64,000 bases of DNA from JANNBN01 sp031385545 (GTDB lineage Bacteria > Actinomycetota > Acidimicrobiia > Acidimicrobiales > JANYDT01): positions 1 through 64,000 of the forward strand of contig JANNBN010000140.1 in the NCBI GenBank assembly GCA_031385545.1. The letters run 5' to 3'. Shown here piece by piece: positions 17,280-26,347 of this stretch. The stretch's first letter is position 1. Each line of letters opens with the position of its first letter. Position numbers and translations under genes: made by a program. The notes beneath the pieces were generated by a model that saw only the letters and a program-made list of their open reading frames with translations, searched no databases and was not told where the DNA came from.

Positions 17280-18215
17280 ATGCGCGCGATTCAAGTTGCC
17301 TCTTACGGGTCCCCACTCCTCCTGACTGAACTTCCGGCTCCGGTCGCAGGCCCGGATCAAGAAGTCCTCGACGTCGTGTACGCCAGCGTGAACCCCCTCG
17401 ACATCTGGGTGTCCAGGGGAAACTTCGCTGGGGTCACACCACAGCCGCACACCCCAGGTGTGGAAGGAGTCGGACGCCGAGCCGATGGTTCCGCCGTCAT
17501 CATCAGCGGCGTCGGCATTGCCAACGCCGGCACCTATGCCCAACAGGTGGTGGTCTCGCCTGCCAACGTCTTCGACGTGCCCGACGGTGTCGATCTCCGC
17601 CAGGCGGCCGCCGTCACCGTGGCTGGCATCACCGCATGGATGTGCGTTCACAGCATGGGCGACGTCGGGCCGAACGACGTGGTCCTCGTGCTGGGGGCAA
17701 CCGGCGGAGTTGGGGCCGTGGCCCTGCAGCTCGCCCGCAACGCTGGCGCAACGGTGATCGGACAGACATCATCACCAGACAAAGCATCCGCCATTGCTGG
17801 CGCTGGCGCACGGGCAATCGTCGCTCCGACAGCCGCCGACCTCGCAGCTGCGCTTGAAGGCACAGCGCCCACCCTCGTGGTCGAAGGGCTCGGCGGGGCA
17901 TTCACCGGAGCCTGCGTCGACCTGGTCGCGCCCGCAGGACGAATCGTCAACTTCGGCACGTCTTCGGACACAGCCGTGTCATTTGATATGCGCACGTTCT
18001 ATCGGAAGGGAACGCGGCTGCTCGGGTACGGCGGGCTGATACTCACCCCGGCACAACGCACCCAGGCATACGCCTCGCTGTTGGCCGACATCGCCGCCGG
18101 ACGCCTGAGTGTTCCGATCGACGACGTCCTTCCGCTCGACCAAGCCGGCGAAGCGCACCGCCGCATCCTGGCCAAAGAGGTCACGGGCAAATTGCTGCTC
18201 GACCCCAACCTGTGA
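17280..18215 (+). CDS. NADPH:quinone reductase-like MDR/zinc-less alcohol dehydrogenase
   Basis: 311 aa from the ATG at 17280. MRAIQVASYG opens a GroES-like domain; VLGATGGVGAVALQLA is the Rossmann dinucleotide-binding motif near 140-155; and AHRRILAKEVTGKLLL is the usual C-terminus. Zinc-ligand cysteines of classical ADHs are absent, as expected for the quinone-oxidoreductase branch. It likely reduces enones or quinones with NADPH. Confidence 0.88.
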   Translation: MRAIQVASYGSPLLLTELPAPVAGPDQEVLDVVYASVNPLDIWVSRGNFAGVTPQPHTPGVEGVGRRADGSAVIISGVGIANAGTYAQQVVVSPANVFDVPDGVDLRQAAAVTVAGITAWMCVHSMGDVGPNDVVLVLGATGGVGAVALQLARNAGATVIGQTSSPDKASAIAGAGARAIVAPTAADLAAALEGTAPTLVVEGLGGAFTGACVDLVAPAGRIVNFGTSSDTAVSFDMRTFYRKGTRLLGYGGLILTPAQRTQAYASLLADIAAGRLSVPIDDVLPLDQAGEAHRRILAKEVTGKLLLDPNL

Positions 18216-18277
18216 CAAGACCTTCAGCGGCACAAGAGAAGAGGGCGAGCAACGCCTGATCGTCTTACAGTGCAACA

Positions 18278-19084
18278 ATGTCCAAGACATCAGCCGAGCT
18301 CCGCGATCAGTTTCGTTCTCTCCACAACGAAGGATGCTTTCTGATCCCGAACCCCTTCGATGTCGGGTCGGCCCGTCTCCTCCAACATCTGGGGTTCCCG
18401 GCGCTGGCCACAACCAGTTCGGGTCTCGCTGCCACGTTCGGCCGACCCGACCAGCGGGTGACCCGCGATGAACTCGTCGTTCACGTCGCGTCGATCTGCG
18501 CGGCAGTCGACATCCCCGTCAACGTCGACGCCGAAGCCTGCTTCCACGACGAGCCGGGCAGCATCGAACGAACCGTCGACCTTCTCGCAGAAGCAGGTGC
18601 CTCGGGGATCTCCATCGAAGACTTCGACCCGGCTTCCGGAGCTATCCTTCCGGAGGACGAAGCCACCGAGCGCGTCCGGAGGGCCGCCCTCGCGTGTCAG
18701 CGCCACGGCGTCGTGCTGACAGCACGCTCGGAGCAGGTGCTGTACGGCTCCACCGACCTTGATGGCACCATCGATCGTCTGCGCGCATATCGAAACGCTG
18801 GGGCCGAGGTTCTCTATGCGCCCGGACCGATCGAGATCGATACGATCCGTCGCATTGTCGATGAGGCAGGGGGCCCGGTGAACGTGCTCGCCCTTCCCGG
18901 CATCCCTCCGGTTGCGGATCTCGCTGCAGCGGGCGCGCGCCGCGTGTCGACCGGCGGCAGTATGGCTTGGGCCGCCTATGGTGGCCTGGTCGCAGCCGCC
19001 ACCGAACTGCGCGACACAGGTACAACGAACTACCTCGCAGCCGGTGCTCCACGCAGTCTGCGAGCCGCCGCATTCTCCAGCTAG
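18278..19084 (+). CDS. Isocitrate lyase / PEP mutase-family protein
   Basis: 268 aa. FLIPNPFDVGSARLLQHLGF (near 21-40), VNVDAEACF (Mg-binding D-x-D/E position, near 80-88), GISIEDFDP near 111 and VVLTARSEQVL near 145 follow the PEP mutase/ICL superfamily barrel. The catalytic cysteine loop of true isocitrate lyase (KKCGH) is not present. Methylisocitrate-lyase-like or oxaloacetate-hydrolase-like C-C or P-C bond chemistry is plausible; the substrate is unassigned. Confidence 0.82.
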   Translation: MSKTSAELRDQFRSLHNEGCFLIPNPFDVGSARLLQHLGFPALATTSSGLAATFGRPDQRVTRDELVVHVASICAAVDIPVNVDAEACFHDEPGSIERTVDLLAEAGASGISIEDFDPASGAILPEDEATERVRRAALACQRHGVVLTARSEQVLYGSTDLDGTIDRLRAYRNAGAEVLYAPGPIEIDTIRRIVDEAGGPVNVLALPGIPPVADLAAAGARRVSTGGSMAWAAYGGLVAAATELRDTGTTNYLAAGAPRSLRAAAFSS

Positions 19085-19252
19085 CACGCCGATCCAAAGG
19101 TTCGGGTGCTGCCCAATTTTCCTTCCCATCGTCGACGAGACATACGCATAACGGACACACTGCTCGCTGATCCTTCCCGGTGCGACCCGGATACAGGCCA
19201 AGATAAGTAGCGTGCTCATCTCACTTCCCCACAGAACACCAGCCAGCACCCG

Positions 19253-20368
19253 ATGAAACAGGTGCGCGTCGGCGTGGTCGGTACCTCGTGGTGGACGGAC
19301 TCCATGTACCTGCCGGCCCTCGCCGACCACCCGGCAGGCTCGGTGCAAGCGATCTGCGGACGAGACCGACTGACCGCTGAAGCACTTGCGGAGAACTGGG
19401 ACATTCCGCACGTGTACACCGACTGGCGCAAGATGCTCGCCGACGGCCAGATCGACGCAGTGATCGTGGCAACACCGAACGACACACACCATCCCATCAC
19501 CATGGACGCCATCAGGCGCGGGATGGCCGTGCTGTGTGAGAAACCGCTCTCACTCGACGCATCACTCGCCTCCGAAATGGTCGCTGCGGCTGAGCAGGCT
19601 GACGTGACAACCATGACGCCGTTCACGTATCGATGCATGCCAAGTTTCCGGTGGACCAAGCAGCTCTTCGACGATGGCTACGTCGGTCGGCCCTACCACC
19701 TGCATCTGCGCTACTTCACGGGGTATGCCCGCAACGGCGAATACTCATGGCGATTTGATCCATCAGTCTCCGGCGCAGGTGTGGTCGGCGATCTCGGCAC
19801 ACACTGGATCGATATGGCGCGTTGGCTACTGGGCGAGGTGGTCGCCGTCAGCGCCACCATCGACCGATTCGTGGACCGGGCGCCAAGGCCGGACGGCAGC
19901 ACCTACGACGCCGCCGAAGACTCGGCGCTCATCCAATGCCGATTCGAGAGTGGTGCGCTCGGCGTCCTCCACGCCACCGCGGTCGCATGGGAAGGCACGC
20001 CATTCGGGCAGATCCACGAACTTGACCTGCATGGCAGCGGAGGAACTCTGCACACATACAATGACTGGGACACTGTGCAAGAGGTCCGTGGCGTCCGCGC
20101 AGGCGAGCGAGGGCCCGCCACCGTGCTGCCCATCCCTCAGGAGATCTGGCAAGGCGTGCGGCGAAACACCGTGCACAACACCTACCGCGATGTGTTCCGT
20201 TCGACCGAGGTTCAGGCCCGTGCGTGGCTCTCAGCCGTTGCCGCCGGGACGAAGGTGCAACCTGATCTCGCCACAGGCGCCCGCGTTCAGCTCATCGCCG
20301 ATGCAGCACTGCAGAGTGCCCGTGAGCACAGCCGCTGGGTCGACACCCCGTCACGCCCGCCGCGGTGA
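19253..20368 (+). CDS. Gfo/Idh/MocA-family oxidoreductase
   Basis: 371 aa. The N-terminal Rossmann fold starts VRVGVVGTSWWTD; DAVIVATPNDTHHPITMDAIRRGMAVLCEKPLSLD (near 80-110) is the diagnostic E-K-P segment. The C-terminal domain carries VVGDLGTHWIDMARWLLGEV (G-D-x-G-x-H-x-x-D). Such enzymes oxidise or reduce sugar or inositol hydroxyls with NAD(P). No sugar transporter is adjacent, so the substrate is open. Confidence 0.88.
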   Translation: MKQVRVGVVGTSWWTDSMYLPALADHPAGSVQAICGRDRLTAEALAENWDIPHVYTDWRKMLADGQIDAVIVATPNDTHHPITMDAIRRGMAVLCEKPLSLDASLASEMVAAAEQADVTTMTPFTYRCMPSFRWTKQLFDDGYVGRPYHLHLRYFTGYARNGEYSWRFDPSVSGAGVVGDLGTHWIDMARWLLGEVVAVSATIDRFVDRAPRPDGSTYDAAEDSALIQCRFESGALGVLHATAVAWEGTPFGQIHELDLHGSGGTLHTYNDWDTVQEVRGVRAGERGPATVLPIPQEIWQGVRRNTVHNTYRDVFRSTEVQARAWLSAVAAGTKVQPDLATGARVQLIADAALQSAREHSRWVDTPSRPPR

Positions 20369-20455
20369 GCCGGGCGTTCTCGGAATCGATGTCCTCTCTT
20401 CAGCGGACATTGGTTTTCTCCTTGTTGATGTTGGAAGAAGCTGCGTTGAAGAACG

Positions 20456-22849
20456 CTAAACCGACCGGAACCGTCGCAGCCGCAGGCTGTTGGAAACAAC
20501 GAACACGCTGGAGAACGCCATGGTGGCACCTGCGATCAGCGGATTCAGAAAGCCGGCGGCCGCAAGGGGGATCGCTGCCGCGTTGTACGCGAACGCCCAG
20601 AACAGGTTCGCCTTGATGGTCGACAGGGTGCGGCGCGACAGACGAATAGCGTCGGCAGCTGCGCGGAGGTCGCCGCGCACCAGTGTGAGATCGGCAGCCT
20701 CGATGGCAGCATCGGTGCCGGTTCCCATCGCGATGCCCAAGTCCGCCTGCGCGAGTGCAGCCGCATCGTTGACGCCGTCGCCGACCATGGCCACCACGGA
20801 CCCGGCGGCCTGCAACCGCTTGATCTGCGCCACCTTTTCGGCTGGCAACACTTCGGCAATGACCTCCGTGATCCCCACGCCGGCGGCCACGGACTGCGCC
20901 GTTGCGGTGTTGTCGCCGGTCAGCAGGATCGGCCGCAGGCCGAGCGACTTGAACTGCGCGATGGCCGCAGCGCTCGTCGGTTTCGGCGTGTCAGCAACGA
21001 CGAACAGGGCGGCAGCGAGCCCGTCAAGAGACGCGACGATGGCCGTGTGGCCCGCCCGGTGCGCTTCAGACAGCGCCGTTGCCAACTCTGGGGGAAGCGA
21101 CACTCCGCTTGCGGCCAGCAACTGCGGCCGACCAGCGATAGCCTCGATTCCCTCCACCGATCCCTGCACGCCAAGGCCCTCCCGGTTCGAGAATTCCTGG
21201 ACAGACGGCAGCGTCCCACAACGCTCCTGCGCGGCGAGAGCAATTGCCTTTGCAATGGGGTGTTCCGAGGCGTGTTCCACTGCGCCCACCGTCCGAAGCA
21301 CTGCGTTCTCGTCGAAACCGTCGGCCGCAATGACCTGCAGCAACGCCATACGGCCGGTGGTGACCGTGCCCGTCTTGTCAAGGACGATCGTGTCGACGCG
21401 GCGCGTGGACTCCAGGATTTGCGGGCCCTTGATGACGATGCCCAATTGCGCCGCCCGGCCCGTACCGACCAGGAGCGCAGTCGGGGTGGCCAGGCCTAGC
21501 GCGCACGGGCAGGCGATGATCAGCACACTGACTGCCGCTGTGAAAGCCGTCCGGCCGCCAAACCCACGCAGAAGCCAGTACGCAAGCGTGAGTGCAGCGA
21601 TGCCGATGACCACCGGCACGAATACGGCTGACACCCGGTCTGCCAAGCGCTGAACCGGAGCCTTGCCCGACTGCGCTTCTTCCACGAGGCGGGCCATTTG
21701 GGCAAGCGCCGTATCGGCACCGACCCTCGTGGCTCGGACCACTAGACGCCCACCGACGTTGACGGTCGCACCAGTGGCGGAGTCCCCAGGCTGCACTTCG
21801 ACGGGGACGCTTTCCCCTGTGAGAAGCGACTCGTCGACCGCTGAGGTGCCACTCTCCACCACCCCGTCCGTCGCGATCTTTTCGCCAGGGCGCACCACGA
21901 AACGCATGCCGACCACCAGCTGATCGACCGGAACCAACCGCTCGTCACCGTTGGCTTCGAGCACCGTTGCTTCTTTGGCGCCGAGCGAGAGCAACGCTCG
22001 GAGCGCAGCGCCCGCCTGACGCTTGGCACGATGCTCGAAGTACCGCCCGGCGAGCAGGAAGACGACCACGGCGGAGGCGACCTCGAGATAGAGGTGCTCC
22101 GCGGCGGTGTCCCTGCGCAGCGTGAGCTCGAATCGCATCGTCATACCGGTCATCCCGGCATGACCGATGAACAACGCATACAACGACCATACGTACGCTG
22201 ACAATGTGCCGACCGAGATGAGCGTGTCCATGGTTGTTGCGCGGTGACGGGCGTTCATCCACGCCGCCCGGTGGAACGGCCAACCACCCCACACCACCAC
22301 CGGCGACGCAAGCGTGAGCGCCATCCACTGCCAGTTATCGAACTGCAGCGCCGGGACCATTGACACCACTAGCACCGGCAGCGACAGCACCGCAGAGATG
22401 ACGAGCCGCTGCAACACCGGGTCCATGGACGCACCAGACACATCGGCAAACTCCGGACCAAAACCACCGACGCCAGCAACCGCATCGGACGCAGGGCGGG
22501 AAGAGGCTGGGCGGACGACCGAAGCGGAGTATCCCATTGCAGCGACGGCGCTGACCATGTCTTCGGCAGTCAACGCACCGACCGGATAGCTGACCTGCGC
22601 CTGTTCAGTTGCGTAGTTCACCGAGGCAATGACACCGTCGAGCTTGTTGAGGCGCTTCTCGATCCGCGCAGCACACGATGCACACGTCATGCCGCCGATA
22701 TCGAATCTCAACGTGCTGGTCGGGTCATGCTCAGACCTATGGCCGGGCTCATGGCCGGACTCATGGTTGCTTCGAACCGAAACGGATTCGGCTTCAGTTG
22801 CCACGTTGTCCATCCTGTGCTCCGGCTTCCAACTTCGTGGAGCCAACAT
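20456..22849 (-). CDS. copA: Copper-translocating P1B-type ATPase
   Basis: 797 aa from ATG 22849 (AAGG five bases upstream); GTG at 22855 is possible. A histidine-rich N-terminus precedes one heavy-metal-binding domain with GMTCASC. Eight membrane segments are expected; the metal site CPCALGLATPTAL, phosphorylation site DKTGT and hinge GDGVND are all present. AYNAAAIPL in the seventh and MAFSSVFVVSNS in the eighth membrane helix match the P1B-1 Cu(I) group. It exports copper from the cytoplasm. No metalloregulator is adjacent. It is divergent from the dioxygenase at 22881. Confidence 0.92.
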   Translation of the reverse strand: MLAPRSWKPEHRMDNVATEAESVSVRSNHESGHEPGHRSEHDPTSTLRFDIGGMTCASCAARIEKRLNKLDGVIASVNYATEQAQVSYPVGALTAEDMVSAVAAMGYSASVVRPASSRPASDAVAGVGGFGPEFADVSGASMDPVLQRLVISAVLSLPVLVVSMVPALQFDNWQWMALTLASPVVVWGGWPFHRAAWMNARHRATTMDTLISVGTLSAYVWSLYALFIGHAGMTGMTMRFELTLRRDTAAEHLYLEVASAVVVFLLAGRYFEHRAKRQAGAALRALLSLGAKEATVLEANGDERLVPVDQLVVGMRFVVRPGEKIATDGVVESGTSAVDESLLTGESVPVEVQPGDSATGATVNVGGRLVVRATRVGADTALAQMARLVEEAQSGKAPVQRLADRVSAVFVPVVIGIAALTLAYWLLRGFGGRTAFTAAVSVLIIACPCALGLATPTALLVGTGRAAQLGIVIKGPQILESTRRVDTIVLDKTGTVTTGRMALLQVIAADGFDENAVLRTVGAVEHASEHPIAKAIALAAQERCGTLPSVQEFSNREGLGVQGSVEGIEAIAGRPQLLAASGVSLPPELATALSEAHRAGHTAIVASLDGLAAALFVVADTPKPTSAAAIAQFKSLGLRPILLTGDNTATAQSVAAGVGITEVIAEVLPAEKVAQIKRLQAAGSVVAMVGDGVNDAAALAQADLGIAMGTGTDAAIEAADLTLVRGDLRAAADAIRLSRRTLSTIKANLFWAFAYNAAAIPLAAAGFLNPLIAGATMAFSSVFVVSNSLRLRRFRSV

Positions 22850-22880
22850 ACTCACCTTCGTGCGGTAGACAGGACCTGCG

Positions 22881-23780
22881 ATGGGACAGACACACCACGA
22901 ATGGCACGCAACAACTCGGTGGAACGCTCAGCTGACCGATCACCTGGACACGGTCACCGTTGCCGCGCCGCTGTCGGCCGATATCGCAGCGCAGACCATC
23001 GGCATCGTGCGGCGCTTCGGCTTTGCGATCGTGCAGTCCGAACCGACCCATCTCACCGATTCAGCCATTGCCGCGCGTCGCCTTCAGCTGCTCGCCTTTT
23101 CGCGTGCCATGGGTACACCCATCGTGCAGTCGCCGCGTCGCGAACTGGTTGAGGACATCAAAGACTTCTCCGATGTCGACGAACGCGATGACCGCGGCTA
23201 CCGCTCGGCGGGCGAGTTGAAACCGCACTCCGACCCGCCCACCCTCATCGTGCTGCATTGCGTGCAACCGGCACGCGTCGGCGGAGAGAGCAGCCTGGTC
23301 AGCGTTGCCTCCATCGTCGACACGATGATCGCAACGGACCCATCCCTGGTCGACACCCTGTTCGAACCATTCCCCGATTGGCGGATCGACGGTCAGCACG
23401 GCCAACCCGGGTCCGGACCGTGCGCCGAACCGCGGCCGGTACTTGCAACCCACAACGAAACACTGAGCTGTGTGTTGTACCGACCCTTCATCGACCTCGC
23501 ATCCGAAGCCCTCCGAACCCCCTTGGACCCGGAGCAAACCGCTGCCCTCGACGTGTTCGAAGAGTGTTCGTTCGACCCTACGCTGACGCTCAGGTTTTTC
23601 CTGCAGCCAGGCCAAACCCTCGTGCTGCACAACCGAGCGGTCCTCCATGCACGGACCGACTACCAGGACTGGCCGGAGTTCGAGCGGCGCCGACATCTTC
23701 TCCGGGTCTGGATCGACGCGCCGGCAGCGTTTCCCGTTCACCCGATCCACGCACTGGGAGACTTCTTCGCGCCCGAGTAG
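22881..23780 (+). CDS. TauD/TfdA-family Fe(II)/2-oxoglutarate dioxygenase
   Basis: 299 aa. The iron-binding facial triad is visible as LKPHSDPP (HxD near 119-121) and a distal histidine in LVLHNRAVLHARTDY (near 255-262). An arginine after it (RRRHLLRVWID) can bind 2-oxoglutarate. Length and order fit the TauD superfamily. Substrate unknown. The start lies 31 bp from the divergent copper ATPase start, so the promoters overlap. Confidence 0.82.
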   Translation: MGQTHHEWHATTRWNAQLTDHLDTVTVAAPLSADIAAQTIGIVRRFGFAIVQSEPTHLTDSAIAARRLQLLAFSRAMGTPIVQSPRRELVEDIKDFSDVDERDDRGYRSAGELKPHSDPPTLIVLHCVQPARVGGESSLVSVASIVDTMIATDPSLVDTLFEPFPDWRIDGQHGQPGSGPCAEPRPVLATHNETLSCVLYRPFIDLASEALRTPLDPEQTAALDVFEECSFDPTLTLRFFLQPGQTLVLHNRAVLHARTDYQDWPEFERRRHLLRVWIDAPAAFPVHPIHALGDFFAPE

Positions 23781-23840
23781 CACTCCACTCGGAGGAGCGT
23801 TCGGGTTTGTCTCGTCGAACAGCCATGCCAAACTGACCTG

Positions 23841-24743
23841 ATGAAACGAGCATTGGTTCTTGGCGGCGGCGGAGCGGTCGGAGTCGCCTGGGAGGTCGGA
23901 GTGCTCGCCGGGCTTGCGTCGGCAGGCTTCGATCTGACCGGTCCGCACGCCCCCGGCAGCAACACGCCAGACCTGATCCTTGGCACCTCGGCAGGTTCAA
24001 TCGTTGGGGCAATGCTCACAACCCACTCCATCGATCGGTTGATCGACCTGGCAACCAGTCAGAACTCGGCTGCTGTCATCAACGAGGTTATTCCCCTGCT
24101 CGACTTCTTGGTGATGGCGGAGACGTTCACTGCTTGGCAGAACATCTCCGATACAAATCCCGGGAACCTCGCCCGTGTGTGCGAGCTGGCGGCCGCAACG
24201 AAGTCGATCAGCGAAGACCGATGGGTCGGTTCGATGGCCGAACATGTCGCTCCGGGCTGGCCGGACGACCGGTTCCAGTGCGCATCGGTCGACACTGCAA
24301 CGGGACGGCGGGCCGTGTGGAGTGCATCGTCGCAGGTCGACGTCGCCCGAGCCGTTGCCTCCAGCTGTTCCGTCCCTGCGGTCTTCCCCGCCGTGACGAT
24401 CACCTCGAACGGGTCTACCTCGCGCTACACCGATGGCGGAGTGCACTCGGGCACCAGCATCGATCTCGCCGCAGGGCACGATCGCATTCTGGTCCTCGCA
24501 CCGATCGGGTCGTGGGCCGGCGACTCGCTCGACGCTGCAGCGGCGCTGGGAGTTGCGTCGGAATCAGCAGCGGTTCAGGCCACGGGCAGCACCGTCCACT
24601 GCATGTTCACCGACGATGCAACGAACCAGGCGACGTTACTCACCCCACTCGGGCGCATGGACCCCGGAGCGCGTCGACCAGCAGTCGACCACGGCATCCG
24701 GCAGGGAAAAGAACTAGCCGCGCGCTTGCACGGCTGGTGGTGA
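23841..24743 (+). CDS. Patatin-like phospholipase
   Basis: 300 aa. RALVLGGGGAVGVAWEVGVL is the oxyanion-hole glycine loop; LILGTSAGSIVGA gives the nucleophile G-T-S-A-G (Ser near 53); and YTDGGVHSGTSIDLA gives the catalytic aspartate (D-G-G) near 200. It is a cytoplasmic serine acyl hydrolase of lipids. No signal peptide. Confidence 0.9.
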   Translation: MKRALVLGGGGAVGVAWEVGVLAGLASAGFDLTGPHAPGSNTPDLILGTSAGSIVGAMLTTHSIDRLIDLATSQNSAAVINEVIPLLDFLVMAETFTAWQNISDTNPGNLARVCELAAATKSISEDRWVGSMAEHVAPGWPDDRFQCASVDTATGRRAVWSASSQVDVARAVASSCSVPAVFPAVTITSNGSTSRYTDGGVHSGTSIDLAAGHDRILVLAPIGSWAGDSLDAAAALGVASESAAVQATGSTVHCMFTDDATNQATLLTPLGRMDPGARRPAVDHGIRQGKELAARLHGWW

Positions 24744-24784
24744 TAAAAGCCGGAAGTTCCAACCGGAACTGCGAGTCGCGACCG

Positions 24785-24818
24785 AATCCCGATAATCCCG
24801 ATCGTTTTAGTCGGGATT
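24785..24818. promoter_or_regulatory. Direct plus inverted repeat upstream of the DUF4395 gene
   Basis: AATCCCGA at 24785-24792 and 24794-24801, and its exact reverse complement TCGGGATT at 24811-24818, 18 bp before the GTG start. The second and third copies can pair around a 9-nt loop. Operator or attenuator function is inference. Confidence 0.5.
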
Positions 24819-24836
24819 TCGAGGTAGGATCATCAT

Positions 24837-25391
24837 GTGATCCAGCCGGTGCTCAACCACGATGTAGCCAACAGCGGTACCCGGGTCCGAACCCGGGAGC
24901 CTTTCTTCGGGTTCCCGCGCACGGTGAACGAAGTTTCTGCTCGCCTTGTTGCTTCGGGCGTGTTCGCGCAAGCCGCCCTGTGGCTGGCAACCCGCAGCCC
25001 CATCCTGCTGGCCACGCTCACCTACGGCTTTCTCGCCCGGGTGCTGACCGGCCCGAAGCTCTCGCCCCTGGGTCAGTTCGTCACCCGCGTCGCGACCCCC
25101 CGGTTGCCGTTCGCCGAAAAGATCGTTGCAGGCCCGCCGAAGCGGTTCGCCCAACTGATCGGGCTCGTCTGCACTGCAGGGGCTTCGGCATCGTGGATCT
25201 TCGGCGTACCGACGCTAAGCCTGGCCATCATCGTGTTGCTCATCGTGGCTGCCTCGCTGGAGGCATTCGCTGGGTATTGCCTCGGTTGCAAGATCTTCGC
25301 CTTCGGGATGAAACTCGGCATCGTTCCGCAAGACGTGTGCGAGGAATGCAACAACTTGCAACTGCGTTGGGCCAGTCGGGCCGCTGCCTGA
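24837..25391 (+). CDS. DUF4395 family membrane protein
   Basis: 184 aa from GTG, with GAGGTAGG upstream. NEVSARLVASGVFAQAAL and FGFLAR-like TYGFLARVLTGPKLSPLGQF, then LEAFAGYCLGCKIF with a C-x-x-C pair near 145-148, are DUF4395 signatures. About four membrane segments. DUF4395 proteins often sit beside thioredoxin-like or rhodanese genes, suggesting a redox or sulfur role, but no such neighbour is seen here. A further C-x-x-C (VCEEC) lies near the C-terminus. Confidence 0.85.
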   Translation: MIQPVLNHDVANSGTRVRTREPFFGFPRTVNEVSARLVASGVFAQAALWLATRSPILLATLTYGFLARVLTGPKLSPLGQFVTRVATPRLPFAEKIVAGPPKRFAQLIGLVCTAGASASWIFGVPTLSLAIIVLLIVAASLEAFAGYCLGCKIFAFGMKLGIVPQDVCEECNNLQLRWASRAAA

Positions 25392-25450
25392 CCGACCGGA
25401 AGACCCACTTACAGCAGTTCGACGCCCTCCTTTAGGTTCGTCCCGGCTAT

Positions 25451-26323
25451 TCAGTCATCCAACAAGGCCGACTGCACCGCCAGGGCCTGGACGTGTCCTG
25501 CAACGTCGTGCACCCTCACCATCGCCACCCCACGCCGAGCAGCGTCGAGATGCGCAGCGATCGACCCCGGGTCGAGGAGGGTCGCATCAGGTTCACCTGA
25601 CCACTCGCCGACACTGCGCTTGCGGGAGACACCGACCAGCGTCGGCCACGTTGCCTCGACCGGCAGCGACCGCAGCAGGTCTCGGTTGTGCGTAAGGTTC
25701 TTCCCGAAGCCGATGCCGGGATCGACGAGAACCGATGGGACCCCCGCCGCAACCGCAATTGCCGAGCGCGCCACCAGGTGAGCCGTTACCTCGGCCACCA
25801 CATCGGCGTAGCTCGGGCTGATCTGCATCGTCGCCGGCGTGCCCTGCATGTGCATGAGTACCATCGGCACGCCCAAGCCCGCGCACGTTGCAGCCATCTC
25901 GGGATCACCGAGCCCGGAAACGTCGTTGACGATATGCGCACCTGCGATGACGGCCTCACGTGCCACGCAAGCTTTGTATGTGTCGATACTGATGAGCACA
26001 TCGCCGTCGTCGGCTAGTGCCCGGATCACAGGCAGGACCCGCCGCAGTTCCTCACCTGCCGGGACCGGCTTACCGCCCGGACGTGTGGACTCGCCACCCA
26101 CGTCGATGACCATGGCACCCTCGGCAGCGAGTCGTCTGGCGTGCGCGATAGCTGCTGCGTCTGATGCGAACTGCCCGCCATCGCTGAACGAATCCGGGGT
26201 GGTGTTGACGATGCCCATCACGGCGCAACCGGACCAGCGCCGGGACCACGTGTCACCTGTTCGTGCACCGCCTGGAAGCGGTCGCCGCGAACGGATATCG
26301 AAGGGAGACGGCACGGGCGACAA
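25451..26323 (-). CDS. folP: Dihydropteroate synthase
   Basis: 290 aa. VMGIVNTTPDSFSDGG (near 36-50), AEGAMVIDVGGESTRPG (near 70-87), IVNDVSGLGDPEMA and VLVDPGIGFGKN are the pterin- and pABA-site signatures of folP; the terminal R-x-H motif is present as MVRVHDVAGH. It makes dihydropteroate from pABA and 6-hydroxymethyl-dihydropterin diphosphate. It lies 24 bp after an acyl-CoA dehydrogenase on the same strand, so it may be read through from that operon. An N-terminal extension of about 30 residues may be overcalled. Confidence 0.92.
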   Translation of the reverse strand: MSPVPSPFDIRSRRPLPGGARTGDTWSRRWSGCAVMGIVNTTPDSFSDGGQFASDAAAIAHARRLAAEGAMVIDVGGESTRPGGKPVPAGEELRRVLPVIRALADDGDVLISIDTYKACVAREAVIAGAHIVNDVSGLGDPEMAATCAGLGVPMVLMHMQGTPATMQISPSYADVVAEVTAHLVARSAIAVAAGVPSVLVDPGIGFGKNLTHNRDLLRSLPVEATWPTLVGVSRKRSVGEWSGEPDATLLDPGSIAAHLDAARRGVAMVRVHDVAGHVQALAVQSALLDD

Positions 26324-26347
26324 CGCTAATCGCCCGGCGGCGGGCGG

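Noticed and set aside
20490..21653. 387-codon open frame opposite the copper ATPase
   Set aside because: It is the antisense shadow of a high-GC gene; serine/alanine/arginine-rich with no motif, while the minus-strand ATPase is unambiguous.
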